Assembly: GCA_942486035.1 (NCBI GenBank)
Contig: CALNXK010000185.1
Span: forward strand, 342,501-406,500
Direction of reading: 5' to 3'
Source: Porites lobata
Lineage: Eukaryota > Cnidaria > Anthozoa > Scleractinia > Poritidae
DNA: 64,000 nucleotides
Both the position numbers and the translations under genes were made by a program. This document shows, piece after piece, positions 11,590 to 23,934 of the stretch (its first letter is position 1; the number at the start of each line of letters is the position of its first letter). The notes beneath the pieces are model-generated. The model did not search any database. It had not been told where the DNA came from and saw only the letters and a list, made by a program, of their open reading frames with translations.

Positions 11590-12415
11590 TATTTTTTACT
11601 ACCAGTTATCATTTTTGGCCGGACTTACTCTTCTCTGAAGCCACCCCTCTTCTATGAAGGGTGTCTTGAATTTTGTTACCACCGATGCAATCGATAGTCA
11701 GTTCTGTTAAAGCTCTTTAGAAAGCTAAACTCCGGTGGTGAACAGGTTTCCAAAACGTTAGTTGTGCTTAATTATTTACTTAAACCTACTCTATCATGTC
11801 AAAAAATAGATTTTCTTTCAAAAAAACACTTTTTTTAAAGCCATGAACTTTTAATACTAACAAAATGACACATGCTACAATTCTTCGAAAAGAAAATGGG
11901 TCCTGCTTAAGTCGAATCGGCGTACAATATTGCTTGTAATCAAACTGATAAAATACAATTTAATTTCCTTTTAGTGGTGTTGGAAAGATTGTCGACCCTT
12001 TATTTTTTTACAGCACGATTTTAATTGGATACCAAGGTCACACATGTACAAGATGATTCTTAAGTTAAAAAAGCTGGCAAACATTGTTTTAAAGAATAAT
12101 ACAAAGAATGGTAAAAGGGGGTCAAAAACGAGATTCATCCTGTGCAGATTCACCTGATCGGGATTCGGGATCGGCACCTGATCACAGTAGTATCCGTAAT
12201 AAAGAGGTTAAGTTTTTTATGAAATTACTCTCTGGGGCCGAGATTTCGTGTCCGTTGTCCGTATTAGAGAGAGTCGGTATTATGGAGGTTTTTTTTTAAA
12301 GAAAATATATGAGAATTTCTCGGGACATTGGAAACTGTCCGTAATAGAGAGGAGTCCGTATCAGAGAGGTGTCCGTACCGAGAGGTTCGACTGTATTCTT
12401 TTCTACCACTAATTA

Positions 12416-12667
12416 TCATGTGAAAGGTTTAAATCCAGGAGTCATTTCAAAAGTAGGTTGAGTTTCATCGTCCGAGTAAACGTAGTCCTGAATAGAACTG
12501 TTGTTGTTGACATTGACTAATGTTTCGACAACCTGTGCGGTCATCTTCAGAGTCAAGGTAAGTTGTATCACGTCAGTTGATGGTATTATACTCTGGTTAT
12601 AGGGCAAAACTCTGGTGGTAAAAAGGTTACTTTCCAAAATGTTAGTTTTCTTAATTATTGACTTCAA
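12416..12667 (-). mobile_element. Penelope-type tail fragment with hammerhead-like motif, inside the array
   Basis: On the minus strand TTGACT (12556-12551) and AGTCAA (12518-12513) can pair as stem I around CTGAAGA, a stem-loop beginning TGACC, and GAAAC. This is the hammerhead order with the CTGANGA and GAAA cores intact; stem III is nearly absent. The following tail ends GAAATGACTCCTGGATT, like the repeat at 3280-3390. It interrupts one unit of the tandem array. Confidence 0.4.
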
Positions 12668-15600
12668 AATACTCGGTCATTTCAAAAAAAGATTCTTTCA
12701 AGAGAAAACCGTTTTTAAAGGCATCATTTTTTGACACTTTCAAACTGCGACATGCTATAATTTGTCGCTAGTACTCTCTAGGGTGGATCCCGCTTTAGTC
12801 AAAGCGGCGTACAATGTTGCTTGTCCTCAATCTAACGGAAACACTTTAATAACTTTATGCTGTGCTAATGATGTTACGAGCTAAAAAATAAAGTTCTAAA
12901 GAATAATACAATGAATGCTAACCTGAGAATAGTATGATGAATGGTAAAAGAGGGTCAAAAATGTGACTCTACGTACTGCGCCACGAAAAGCCTTTCCCCT
13001 TAATAAAAAAGTAGTTTTAAAGGAAATTGATCTTTCACAGTTTAGCCTAAAAAATTGCTACATTTGAATGTAAATAAGGTCAATTCTCGTCGAAATGTGT
13101 TTTTTAGGAAAATCGAGAAGATAGCTTGTAAGCAGCTCGAACGTTTAAATCGTTGTTGTCAAAGGAAGCACAACGTTCAACAGACAGTCACTATTCTTTT
13201 TTAACACCGAGTATCATCTTTGGGCCTTATTCTTTCCCGAAGCCGCCCTTCTTGATGTATAAAGTTTTCATTTAAATTTACTCCAAGCTTACAGAAAGGT
13301 AAACATCGGTGATGATTAGGTGTCAAAATCGTTAGTTTTTCTTTTTATCGGTAGATTTCTTTTCACAGTTTCCAGTCCTGGAAAGAATGTCCACACACCC
13401 ACGTCACCGTTATATATGCGGATAAAAAGTACACGCATCAAAGCAAGTTCAACTTCTTTTACCTTCTAATAACAAATAAACTAAGATATGGATTGATTCA
13501 CACAGAATAATTCAATGAAAGGTGAAGGAGGATCATAAACGAGGTTCTACTAACCACGTCCATTGAAATTAGTAACAAATTTAAATGGGTTATTTTCAAA
13601 GATTTCGCTAAGAATTCACCAACCGTATACAAGAGAGAAATGCTTCTCCCAAAACGGTGTTTCAGAAAATGGAGGAGTTCAGATGTTTGACTCGTTGAAA
13701 CGGGTTGAGTAGAATAGAAAAACAGCATTTAGCCGAATGTTCTATTTTACCACTAGTTATCATCTTTGACCGTTCGTATTCTTCTCTGAAGGAAACCGTC
13801 TTTGTGTATCAAGAATTTTTTTATTCTCAACCATGCAATCAACAGTCTTTCTGTTAAAGATAACAGAAAACTAAAAACTGGTGGTGAATAGGTTACTTTC
13901 CAAACTGTTAATTTTCTTAATCATTGACTTCAAAATACTCGGTCATGTCGAAAAAAGAAATTTTTTCCAGAGAACACTATTTTCAAAGGCGTCATTTTTT
14001 GATACTTTCAAACTGCGACATGATATAATTCGTCGCTAGTACTCTCTAGGTTGGATCCCGCTTTAGTCAAAGCGGCGTACAATATATTGCTGTCCTTAAC
14101 TTAACGGAGACACTTTGATTTCCCTTTATGCTGTGCTACTGATTGAAGTTGAAAAGAGTGTGGACCCGTTTACCACGGTTTTCAGCTGATGCCAAGGTCA
14201 CGCATGCCCAAGATATCTCTTCCGTTATAGCAACAAATAAGCTCAAAACTAAAGTTCTGAAGAATATACAATGAATGGTAAAAACTTGAGAATAATTTAA
14301 TGAATGGTAAAATAGGGTAAAAAAGGTGACTCTACGTACCGCGCGCCACGAAAAGCCTTTCCCATTAATCAAAAAGGAATTTTAAAGGAAATTGATCTTT
14401 TACAGTTTAGCCTAAAAAATTGCTACATTTGAATGCCTGAATAAGGTCAATTCTTGTCGAAATATGTTTTTTAGGAAAATCGAGAAGATAGCTTTGTAAG
14501 CAGCTCGAACGTTTAAATCGTTGTTGTCAAAGGAAGCACAACGTTCAACAGACAGTCACTATTCTTTTCTACTACCTAGTATCATCTTTGGGCCTTATTC
14601 TTTCCCGAAGCCGCTCTTCTTGGTGTATAAAGCTTTCATTGAAATTTACTTCAAGCTTACAGAAAGGTAAACATCGGTGGTGATTAGGTGTCGAAATCGT
14701 TAGTTTTCTTTTTATCAGTAGATTTCTTTTCACAGTTTCCAGTCCTGGAAAGAATGTCCACACACCCACGTCACCGTTATATGCGGATAAAAAGTACACG
14801 CATCAAAGCAAGTTCAACTTCTTTTACCTTGTAATAACAAATAAACTAAAATATGGATTGATTTACACAGAATAATTCAATGAATGGTGAAGGAGGATCA
14901 TAAACGAGGTTCTACTAACCACGTCCATTGAAATTAGTAACAAATTTAACTGGGTTATTTTCAAAGATTTCGCTAAGAATTGACCAAACGTAACAAAAGA
15001 GAAATGCTTTTTGCAACACGGTTTTTCAGAAAATGGAGGAGTTCAGACGTTTGACTCTTTGAAACAGTTTGAGTAGAATAGAAAAACAGCATTCAACCGA
15101 CTGTTCTATTTTACCACTAGTTATCATCTTTGACCGTTCGTATTCTTCTCCAAAGCAAACCGTCTTTGTGTATTAAGAATTTTTCAGTAATGTTTATTCT
15201 CAACCATGCAATAAACAGTCTTTCTGTTAAAGATAACAGAAAGCTAAAAACTGGTGGTAAAAGGTTATTTTCCAAAACGTTAATTTTCTTAATCATTGAC
15301 TTCAAATTACTCGGTCATCTAGAAAAAAGAAATTCTTTCCAGAGAAAACCATTTTTAAAGGCATCATTTTTTGGTAAGCTTTCAAACTGCGACATACTAC
15401 AATTCGTCGCTAGTACTCTCTAAGTTGGATCCCGCTTTAGTCAAAGCGGCGTACAATATTGCTTGTCCTGATCAACTTAACGGAGACACTTTGATTTTTC
15501 TTTATGCTGTGCTATGGATGTTGGAAAGAGTGTGGACCCGTTTACCATGGTTTTCAGCTCATGCCAAGGCCACGCAGCACAAGATATCTCTTTTCCGTTA

Positions 15601-18029
15601 AAGCAACAGATAAGCTGAAAAGTAAAGTTCTAAGGAATAATACAGTGAAAGGTAAAAATTTAAGAATAATTTGATGAATGGTAAAAGAGGGTCAAAAAGG
15701 TGACTCTACGTACCGCGGGCAACGAAAAGCCTTTCCATTAATAAAAAAGGAGTTTAGGAAATTGATCTTTCACAGTTTAGCCTATAAAATTGCTACATTT
15801 GAATGTGAATAAGGTCAATTCTCGTCGAAATATATTTTTTAGGAAAATCGAGAAGAAAGCTTTGTAAGGAGCTTATATAAACGTTTGACTCGTTGTTGTC
15901 AGAGGAAGCACAGCGGTCAAGAGACTATTCTTTTCTACCACCAATAATTATCTTCGGGCCTTATTCTTTTTTGAAGCCACCCTTCTTGGTGTATGAAGGT
16001 TTTACTTAAAATTATTTTAAGCATACGGAAAGAAAAACACCGGCGGTTATTAGGCGTCTAAATCGATCTTTCTTTTCATAGTTTCTTATTCTGGAAAGAA
16101 TGTCGACACTTCTACGTCACCGTTATGTACTGATAAAAAATACACGCATCAAAGCAAGTTCAAGATTAGTTCACCTTGTAACAACAAATAAACTGAAACA
16201 TGGATTGCCTTACACAGAATAATTCAATGAATGGTGAAAGAGGAACACAAACGATGTTCTACTAACCACGTCCGTTGAAAAGCCTTTCCCGTTATTAGTA
16301 ACAAATTAAATGGGTTATAATCAAAGATTTCGTTAAGAATTCACCAAACGTATGAAAAAGAGAAAAGCTACTCGAAACACGGTTTTTAAGAAAATTTAGA
16401 ACATGTCTTTGTAAGGAGCTCAGACGTTTGACTCGTTGAAACAGTTTGACTAGAAAAAGAGCATTTAACTGACTGCATGTTCTAAATTTTTACCACTAGT
16501 TATCATCTTGGACCGGTCGTATTCTTCTCCGAATTGAAGCAAACCGTCTTGGTGTATTAAGGGGTTTTAATTTTTTTTTTCATCCATGCAATCAACAGTC
16601 TTTCTGTTAAAGATTACAGAAAGCTAAACTCTGTTGGTGAATAGGTTACTTCCCAAAATGTTAGTTTTCTCAACATTGACTTCAAAATACTCGGTCATGT
16701 CGAAAAAAAAATTTCTTTTAGAGAACACCATTTTTTAAAGGCATCATTTTTTAATACTTTTTAACTGCAACATGCTATAATTCGTCGCTAGTGTTCTCTA
16801 GGTTGGGTTCAGCGTTAGTCAAAGCGGCGTACAATATTGCTTGTCCACAACTCAACGGAGACACTTTGATTTTCCTTTATGCTGTGCTATTGATGTTGGA
16901 AAGAGTGTGGACCCTTTTACCACAGTTTTGCGCGGATACCAAGGTCACGCATGTACAAGATAACTCTTACGTTATAGCAACAAATAAGCTAAAAAATAAA
17001 GTTCTAAAGAATAAAACAATGAATGGTAAAAGCTTAAGAATGTGATGAATGGTAAAGGAGGGTCAAAAAGGAGACTCTACTTACCACGCGCAACGAAAAG
17101 CCTTTCCATTAATAAAAAAGGAGGGTAGAAAGTTGGTCTTTCACGGTTTAGCCTAAGAATTTGATACATTTGAATGTGAGTAAGGTCCTTTCTGGTCGAA
17201 ATATGGTTTCTAGGAAAATCTAGAAGATACCTTAAAAAGGTGCTCAAACGTTTGACTTGTTGTTGTCAGAGGAAGCATAACGGTCAAGAGACTATTGTTT
17301 TCTATCACCAATAATCATCTTCGGGCCTTTTTCTTTTCTGAAGTCATCTTTCTTGGTGTATGAAGGTCTTATTTAAATTTATTTCAAGCATACAGAAAGA
17401 AAAACACAGGTGGTGATTAGGCATCGAAATCGTCCGTTTTGCTTTTCATCGGTAGATGTCATTTTGTAGTTTCTTATTCTGGAAAGAATGTCGACACTCC
17501 CACGTCACCGTTTTATGCGGCTAAAAAATTACACGCACCAAAGCAAGTTCGAGAATAGTCGACCTTGTAACAACAAATAAACTGAAACATGGATTGCCTT
17601 ACACAGAATAATTCAACGAATGGTAAACGAGGATGATAAACGATGTTCTACTAACCATGTCCATGGAAAAGCCTTTCCCGTTACTAGTAACAAATTTAAA
17701 TGGGTTATTTTGATTCAAAGATTTGCTAAGAATCCATTAAACGTAAAATAAGAGAAAAGCTACTCGAAATTCGGTTTTTTAAAAAATGGAGAAATGTCTT
17801 TATAAGGAGCTCAGTCGTTTGACTCGTTGAAACAGTTTGACTAGAACAACAGCATTCAAGTGACTGGTCTTTTTTTTCTTGTTATCATCTTCGGCTGATC
17901 GTCCGAAGCGACCCATTTTGTTGTCATTTTGTCTTATCCATGCAATCGTTAGTCTTTTTAGTTAAATCTTACTGGAAGCTACAATCCGGTGGTTATGGGT
18001 TTCCAAAACGTTAGTTTTCGTAATCATCG

Positions 18030-18345
18030 CAGTGCCGTAGCCAGACCAAACGGCCAACTGAGGCAGGCGGGAGTTGCTAGGGGCGTTCGGGGGCATGCCC
18101 CCCCCGAGAAATTTTGAACTTTAGTCTCTCGGAAATGCGATTTGCAGCGTTTTCTGCGTTTTCAGTATTAATACGGCGAAAATTTTGGTTATATATATAT
18201 ATATTTTTAACTGTTATATTTTGGCCACGAAATCTTTTCGGAGAGGCTCCGATGATCGCTTATGTAAAATAAGAATGATCGGCGAAATTCGTCAAAATTT
18301 TACCGAGGCGAGTGCCTCGGTTGGCCTCATACTAGCTAGGCGCTG
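18030..18345. mobile_element. Insertion in the array: GTAGCCAG-type short element
   Basis: Sequence starting GCAGTGCCGTAGCCAG with a GGGGGCATGCCCCCC palindrome interrupts the last long unit of the array; array sequence resumes after about 18345. Confidence 0.5.
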
Positions 18346-18468
18346 CATCGACTTTTAAATACTCGGTCATTGCGAAGAAAGAAATTTCCTTTCAAGAGAA
18401 CACCGTCTGTAAAATTCGTGAACTTTTCTGATACTTTTAAACTGCCACATTCTTTTCGATGTTACTGC

Positions 18469-18567
18469 AGTGGCGGACCCAGTCTAAAATAACATTTTCT
18501 GCTCTTCGAGCCTCATTCCGGTCTAAAAATAATGGCCCAGGCCCCTCCCCTCGATCCCCCACTGCAC
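18469..18567. mobile_element. Second insertion in the same array unit
   Basis: It begins GCAGTGGCGGACCCAGTC and ends CCCCCACTGCAC, related to the short repeat at 6913-7051. Array sequence flanks it on both sides. Confidence 0.5.
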
Positions 18568-19959
18568 TCTCTAGGTTGGGTCATACGGTATACAATATCA
18601 CTTGTCGTAAAACTTAACGAAGACTTAAATATCCTTTTATGCTGTGCTATTGATGTTGGAGAGAGGCTGAGTGTGAACCTTTTTACGTCACGGTTTTGAG
18701 TACAAGGTCACGAATGTACAAGATGATTCTTAAGTTATAACAACAAATTAACTAATAATAAAGAATAACAATGAATGATAAAAGAGGGTCAATAACGAGA
18801 TTCTAGTCAACACGCGCAATGAAAAGCATCTCCAATAACAAAAAGGAGTTTAGGAAATGTGGGTTACAAGGTTTACTGAGCCTAAGAACTCGCAACATTT
18901 CAATGTGAATAAAATCAATAGTGACTGAAAAATGGTTTTTATAAAAATAGAGAAGAAAGCTTTGTAACGATCTCTAATGTTTGACTAGTTGTTGTCGAAG
19001 AGGAAGCACAACGTTCAACTGATTATTCATTTCTACCACCAATTATCATCCTCGAGCCTTATTCTTTTCTGAAGCCACCCTTCTTGGTGTATGAAGGTTT
19101 TACTTAAAATTATTTTTAGCTCACAGAAAACTAAACACCGGTGGTGAATAGGATCCCACGTCACCGTTATATGGGGATAAAAAGAACATACATGCACCAA
19201 AGCAACAAATAAACTGAAATATGAACTTTTAAAGAATAATAATTACAATGAATAGTAAAAGAGAGTCAAAAACGAGATTCTACAAACCACGCACAACGAA
19301 AAGCCTTTCCCAATATTATGAGAGAGGTTAATGATAATGATTGTCAATGAAGTTTTATCTAAAAATCCCCTGCTCTTAAAAAACAGAATCTAGTCGAAAA
19401 ATGGTCGTTTAGAAAATAGAGAAGACGCCTCTGTAAGGAGCTTGGACGTGCGAGTAGTTGTTGTCTAAGGAGAAACGACGTTCAAAAGTTTTTTTTTTAA
19501 TACAAATGAATACACCATTTTTAAAAAAAAAAAAAACTATTGATATTTATTTTTCTTAATGATCTTCTTTCATTAATCACTTTTCGTCTTCCTGGAACAA
19601 GAACAACAACAAATCCGTTATAAACTTCTCTGCTGTATGATATAGTTTAAAAGGAGTTTTAGTGATCGAAGTATTTAAGTACATTGTGGAACCTCGATTT
19701 AACATGCAAAGGGACTGGGGAAATGTGTTAGTTAAGTGGAGGGTTTGCTATATCGAACACCTCTATATAACGAATGCTTGGGAAATGTTACATCCTTAAT
19801 CGGAGATAAGGTTATAAGGTGTGTATGACTGTGTATATAAACACTTGGATAGTTTGCCAGACACAAGTTCACAGATCTTTGATCTCTTTCTCTATCTCTT
19901 TGGCATGTTCTAGCCATTTCTAATACTTAATCCCCTGATGGACATCTGTGAGCAATTAT

Positions 19960-21190
19960 TGATCAAACCTTTTAATTTCTAAGGCTTAATTTCAGGCAAA
20001 TAAAATGAACTGTTTGAAAAAAATAACTTCTAATAATTAAATCTTTTGTAATGGTTTAAAATAAACTATTCTCAAAACAGAGAATGCTTTCAGATCATAG
20101 CTGTGTAAATCGAACTGAAACAGTGCATGGAACCTTTCGTTTCCTGTTTTTACTCTCACCTTCTGTATAGAATAATTATGTGTGAAAATCTTTGATCATG
20201 AATTGGTGTAATTATTTCAAAGAGCTACATATAAGCGTCGAAAAGGGGTAGGGGATAGGGAGAAAGGGAAAAGGGGGGGCCCTTTTTGCACCTGCCACGC
20301 AGGCTAAGAGCTACACAATGACCAAGACTATTATTGACCGACAATATACAGAGGGGGTGGAGCTGTATTGTCAACTATTACTAGAAAAGATTTCTTATTT
20401 GAGGTTAATAGAGGGACGGCTTTTATTTGAGGAAATAAAATATTTTGTATCATCTTACAATAGAACTTTGATTTCCACTTTAAGGTCAAATCCACAGAGC
20501 TTAACTTCCAAGGTTTCCATATTTGTTATAAATGTATGGTTCAGCTACATGTAACAAAGACTTGCCAAAAAACTTTTGAATTACTCAACTTGTTCATTTA
20601 TATAACCACAAGTATTTGTTAGTTTTGCATTCCCTAATACACCTTGTCTGTCTGCCCCCTTCCAATATTGTTGCATAAACTTTGCTTTCAGTATCTCTTG
20701 TGGAATGCAAAATGGTGAATACTGCTCTTCAACAGATATCTTTCCATCATAATGAAACAATTCTCTTCATCGAATTCTCATTAACGTATTGTCTTAAAAG
20801 TTAAATGACTAGAACGCCCAAGAGCAATGTGATCAAACATTTTAAATTAAAAGTAAAAGAGAAATAGTGAAGAATTACAACTTCTAATCAAATCTTTGCT
20901 TATATTTTAGAATAAAATATTCTCGAAACTGAGAATGGTTTGATCTGAGCTGCTTTAAAATCGAACTGAATCACTGCATGAAACTTTTTGTTTTGTGTTC
21001 TTATCTATGTATGCAATATGTGTGAAAATATCCATTATGAATCTGTTTTTTAAAAATCTACACAAACAAGAAGACTATTGACCGACCACGATACATACAG
21101 AGTGGGGGCAGCTGTAGGGCCAACTATTGATAGATAAAGTATGAAGGAGTGCTGCCATATATTTATTTGTTATGGTCTACAGTTCAAGGT
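19960..21190. repeat. Diverged tandem duplication
   Basis: About 19960-20420 recurs as about 20830-21150 in direct orientation, sharing TATTCTC, ATCGAACTGAA, TATGTGTGAAAAT and ACTATTGACCGAC blocks in order. The first copy holds an insertion at 20235-20311 with a GGGGTAGGGGATAGGG run ending CCTGCCACGCAGGCT. No gene recognised. Confidence 0.6.
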
Positions 21191-21228
21191 TGCTTTTTGA
21201 TTTCCATAAATGGAAATCAGCTCATCCT

Positions 21229-21352
21229 CGGTGTAAGAACCTGTTAAACTCACAAGTGACGTAAAACGGAGGAAACAAAGAAGTCAATGCAATAGAACGT
21301 AGAGAAACAAAAGGTGCGAAACAAAGAAAAAGTTCACAGGTTCTTACACGGA
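21229..21352. mobile_element. Small MITE with GTGTAAGAACCTGT ends
   Basis: GGTGTAAGAACCTGTTAA on the left is answered by ACAGGTTCTTACAC on the right, spanning about 120 bp. Confidence 0.6.
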
Positions 21353-21391
21353 GGTAAACCCTGGAAATCAACAGATTAGACGCCTTACACT

Positions 21392-21433
21392 ACTACATGA
21401 AAAATTACTGCAATTTGATTGGCTTAGAGCAGT

Positions 21434-21466
<33 letters not shown>

Positions 21467-21517
21467 GAAAATTACAAACCTTTTGCAGGTAGTAGTATAA
21501 ACAAATAATAGCATGAT

Positions 21518-21551
<34 letters not shown>

Positions 21552-21656
21552 ATATTTCAAAATTGTCTCAAATTTGAAATTACGTATAACAATTTCGAAA
21601 TATCACTCGTGATATTCATGCCAAATATCACTACAAATCATGCTAGTACAAAAACA
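21392..21656. mobile_element. MITE, copy 1 of family with palindromic right half
   Basis: Direct copy of 44385-44657. The right half is an inverted repeat, from TAGCATGATTTGTA to TACAAATCATGCTA, enclosing GATATTTGGCATAAATAC and its complement. Confidence 0.8.
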
Positions 21657-22137
21657 AAGCTCTTCATTTCATATGTCGTGGTAGCTTGCCCTCGATCATG
21701 GAAAAAAGAACATGTTCCCTTTTTAACGATGATCAACTCAGTAGTATAATAAATATGTTAGCTTCCTCGCGAATTAAACGCTTTTTTCCTTCCAAAAAAT
21801 TTGAACTAGAAATCATATGAGCTTACCCCTAATACGTGAAAAGGTGAAAAGGGGTGCCATAACAGAAAACAAAAAGAAAGATCTTACCAAATCTTCATCC
21901 ACTTTGCTGGTTGATGAAGAAGCACTTTCTTTGCTCTTTTTTATTTTTCTCTCCCCGTTATCTCTTCAATCTCTCTTTGCGGGAGAACGTTTTGGCATGG
22001 AACGGCACCTACAACGCGACGGTTGACAACTGACAAGCGATCGACCAAGCGAGCAAGCGAGCGGCAAACAACCCAGCAAGTACGTCATGTAAGGTCACCT
22101 ATTGACCAATAAAAACGCGGGCTCGAGTATTGGAGGG

Positions 22138-22412
22138 TCATGTTTTGGCCCTCTATTACAATCTTCCCCATGGTAAAGTACCCCCTTTTTGAACGCTTTT
22201 ATAGCTCTCCCCGCAGACGTCCTTTGGGGTTCGTTTGTCAAGCATTCATAAATGAATGCGTGACAAACGAACCCCAAAGGACGTCTGCGGGGAGGCTACA
22301 CCTCGTCTCGCCTTTCTCGCGTGGGGTGATTTTTACGCGTGCTCGCGTTTCGCTTGCTCTACTACCCCTGAGGACAAATGGTGAACTACTCGTAGTCTAT
22401 TTCTTCAGCGAA
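22138..22412 (+). repeat. Dispersed repeat carrying a long perfect foldback
   Basis: Complement of the family seen at 10371-10546. It is split by a palindrome at 22206-22294 whose arms of about 43 bp are near-perfect (CTCCCCGCAGACGTCCTTTG on the left and its complement on the right) with almost no loop. Confidence 0.75.
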
Positions 22413-22419
22413 ACGACTA

Positions 22420-23448
22420 AAGCCGTAAGCTAAGGGGATGTGTGGGCGAAACGACCAATTCTATTGGCTAATTCATAGTCCGATGAGCTACGGGGTTCCA
22501 AAAGGTCAAGGGGTCTTGACAAATTCCAAATTTTAATATTGTAAAAGGTTAACTAACCTTAATGAGTAACAATCAGTGTTATATTTGTGAGGATTAGCAA
22601 CGCTGTAAGATGTCTTTAGACCTTACACGTCAAGTAGCAAAATCGGCAAACTAGCGAGGAGCCGGCTCAGATGTTTTGAACTCCCGATTCGCGACCATTT
22701 ACACCATTCACAGTATTCTTAGCCAGTCTTCACACAAAAATTTACAGGTAGGTTTATACGTCTTTAAACTTGTCGAACATGCAATCAGGCATTTATTTTC
22801 CTATTTAGAGACATAGCTATTTACGGGATGATGATCGCAGCCCGCGGCATACAAGTTATAAAAGCTGCCGCGTGAAGCCTTGTCAGAACTCTGACATTTC
22901 AATGCGGGTTCTTGGGCTATCCGTACATTTACAAACGCTGAAACGTAGTAAATATTCTCCGTGAAAAACAATTTGGTGCGTACCTTACCTATAGCGCTGC
23001 ATTGAATCACATTGCCGAGCCCTCAAGAACCACACAAGACTTACGCAATCGATGGAGAAGTGGTTACGCAATCCGTTGTTCATGAACACAGCAAACAGCA
23101 CAGTCTTCGAAAGTATAAACCGCGCTGTATAACACGGTAAATGTATATGGTTATCGGCACAGCATCGTATTACGACGAAAGAAAGACTGACAAATCAGTG
23201 CTAAGATAAATCAGTGCAAAATATATATGTGTTAAATGCTTTTTCTGCGGTGTATCGTCGTCTTTTATTTGTTCAGTGCCATCCGACGAAGAGAAGTCCC
23301 CTGGGAAAAGTCCCGATTGTGTCAGCCTACGGCCGACCCCAGGGTAGACTAAATAAAAAATATGTTATCTCTAGAAAGTAATTGTTTTCGATGAAATGTC
23401 TTCCTCGTGCAATGTAATCCTTAACAGTCTTGGATTCTGGATTGCATG
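22420..23448. other. Intergenic DNA upstream of the transporter, no gene recognised
   Basis: About 1 kb with only short open frames. Sites resembling splice donors (GTAAGGTAC on the minus strand near 22985) are present, but no coding exon can be supported. Confidence 0.4.
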
Positions 23449-23613
23449 TAGCCTGCGTAGCAGGCGTCGAAAGGGGTAGGGGGTAGGGGATAGGGAGGAA
23501 GGGAAAACGGGGAAGGGAGATTGGGGATTGGATTGGATTGCTCCCTTCCCTTTTCCCTTTCTCCCTCCCCCCTCCCCCTCCCCCTCCCCTTTTTGCGCCT
23601 GCCACGCAGGCTA
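23449..23613. mobile_element. MITE with TAGCCTGCGTAGCAGGC ends
   Basis: The left end TAGCCTGCGTAGCAGGCG and the right end CGCCTGCCACGCAGGCTA form an inverted repeat about purine-rich and then pyrimidine-rich tracts. Its end is shared by the insertion at 20235-20311 and related to the elements at 26386 and 27425. Confidence 0.75.
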
Positions 23614-23934
23614 GATTGTATGCAATGGTTTTCAAATTTACGCGGTGGATTCCGGATTCCAGATTCCAGAACCTGCGATCAGGTATTCCTTTTTTCGGGG
23701 ATAGTGTCGGCGGACAGGAAAAGGAGAAAAACGAAAAGGGAAGAAGGACCGCCTGATCGCAGCCGTTAGTTTCTGGATTTTGGACTCCTTGTTAGTGGAA
23801 CTTGAATTACGGATTCCCAGTGCTGAATCCCTGATTCCAAGTCCCAGGATTCCGGATTCCATAATAAAAAATTTCCCGAATTTCGGAATACGGATTGCCT
23901 TACCATTATTTATCTTATTTCCGTCATAGGAAAG
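23614..23934. promoter_or_regulatory. Transporter upstream region with ATTCCGGATTCC-type repeats
   Basis: Short imperfect repeats built on GGATTCCGGATTCC and GATTCCAG fill much of this stretch. TTTCCGTCATAG at 23922-23933 is a plausible splice acceptor a few bases before the ATG, suggesting a 5' UTR intron and a promoter further upstream. Confidence 0.4.

Larger units (their letters stand above)
11590..19490. repeat. Higher-order tandem array (macrosatellite-like), about 7.9 kb
   Basis: Diverged units follow one another in direct orientation, each starting near a TATCATC block (about 11605, 12408, 13208, 13757, 14580, 15121, 15947, 16501, 17315, 17882 and 19040). Long units (about 0.8 kb) alternate with short ones (about 0.55 kb), so the combined period is about 1.36 kb. 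Long units carry a GTCAAAGCGGCGTACAAT block at about 12800, 14066, 15440 and 16817, with degraded copies near 11920 and 18585. Both unit types share blocks such as ATGGTAAAAGAGGGTCAAAA, so long and short units look like paralogous halves. Divergence is lowest in the middle (13.2-17.8 kb) and highest at both edges. Some units contain open frames of up to 84 codons, but these are not kept in every copy. Confidence 0.85.

Noticed and set aside
11590..19490. rDNA or protein-gene cluster as origin of the tandem array
   Set aside because: No rRNA-like blocks and no frame kept in all units.
23327..23769. Glycine-rich and proline-rich open frames on both strands
   Set aside because: Translation of purine/pyrimidine tracts of the MITE at 23449-23613.
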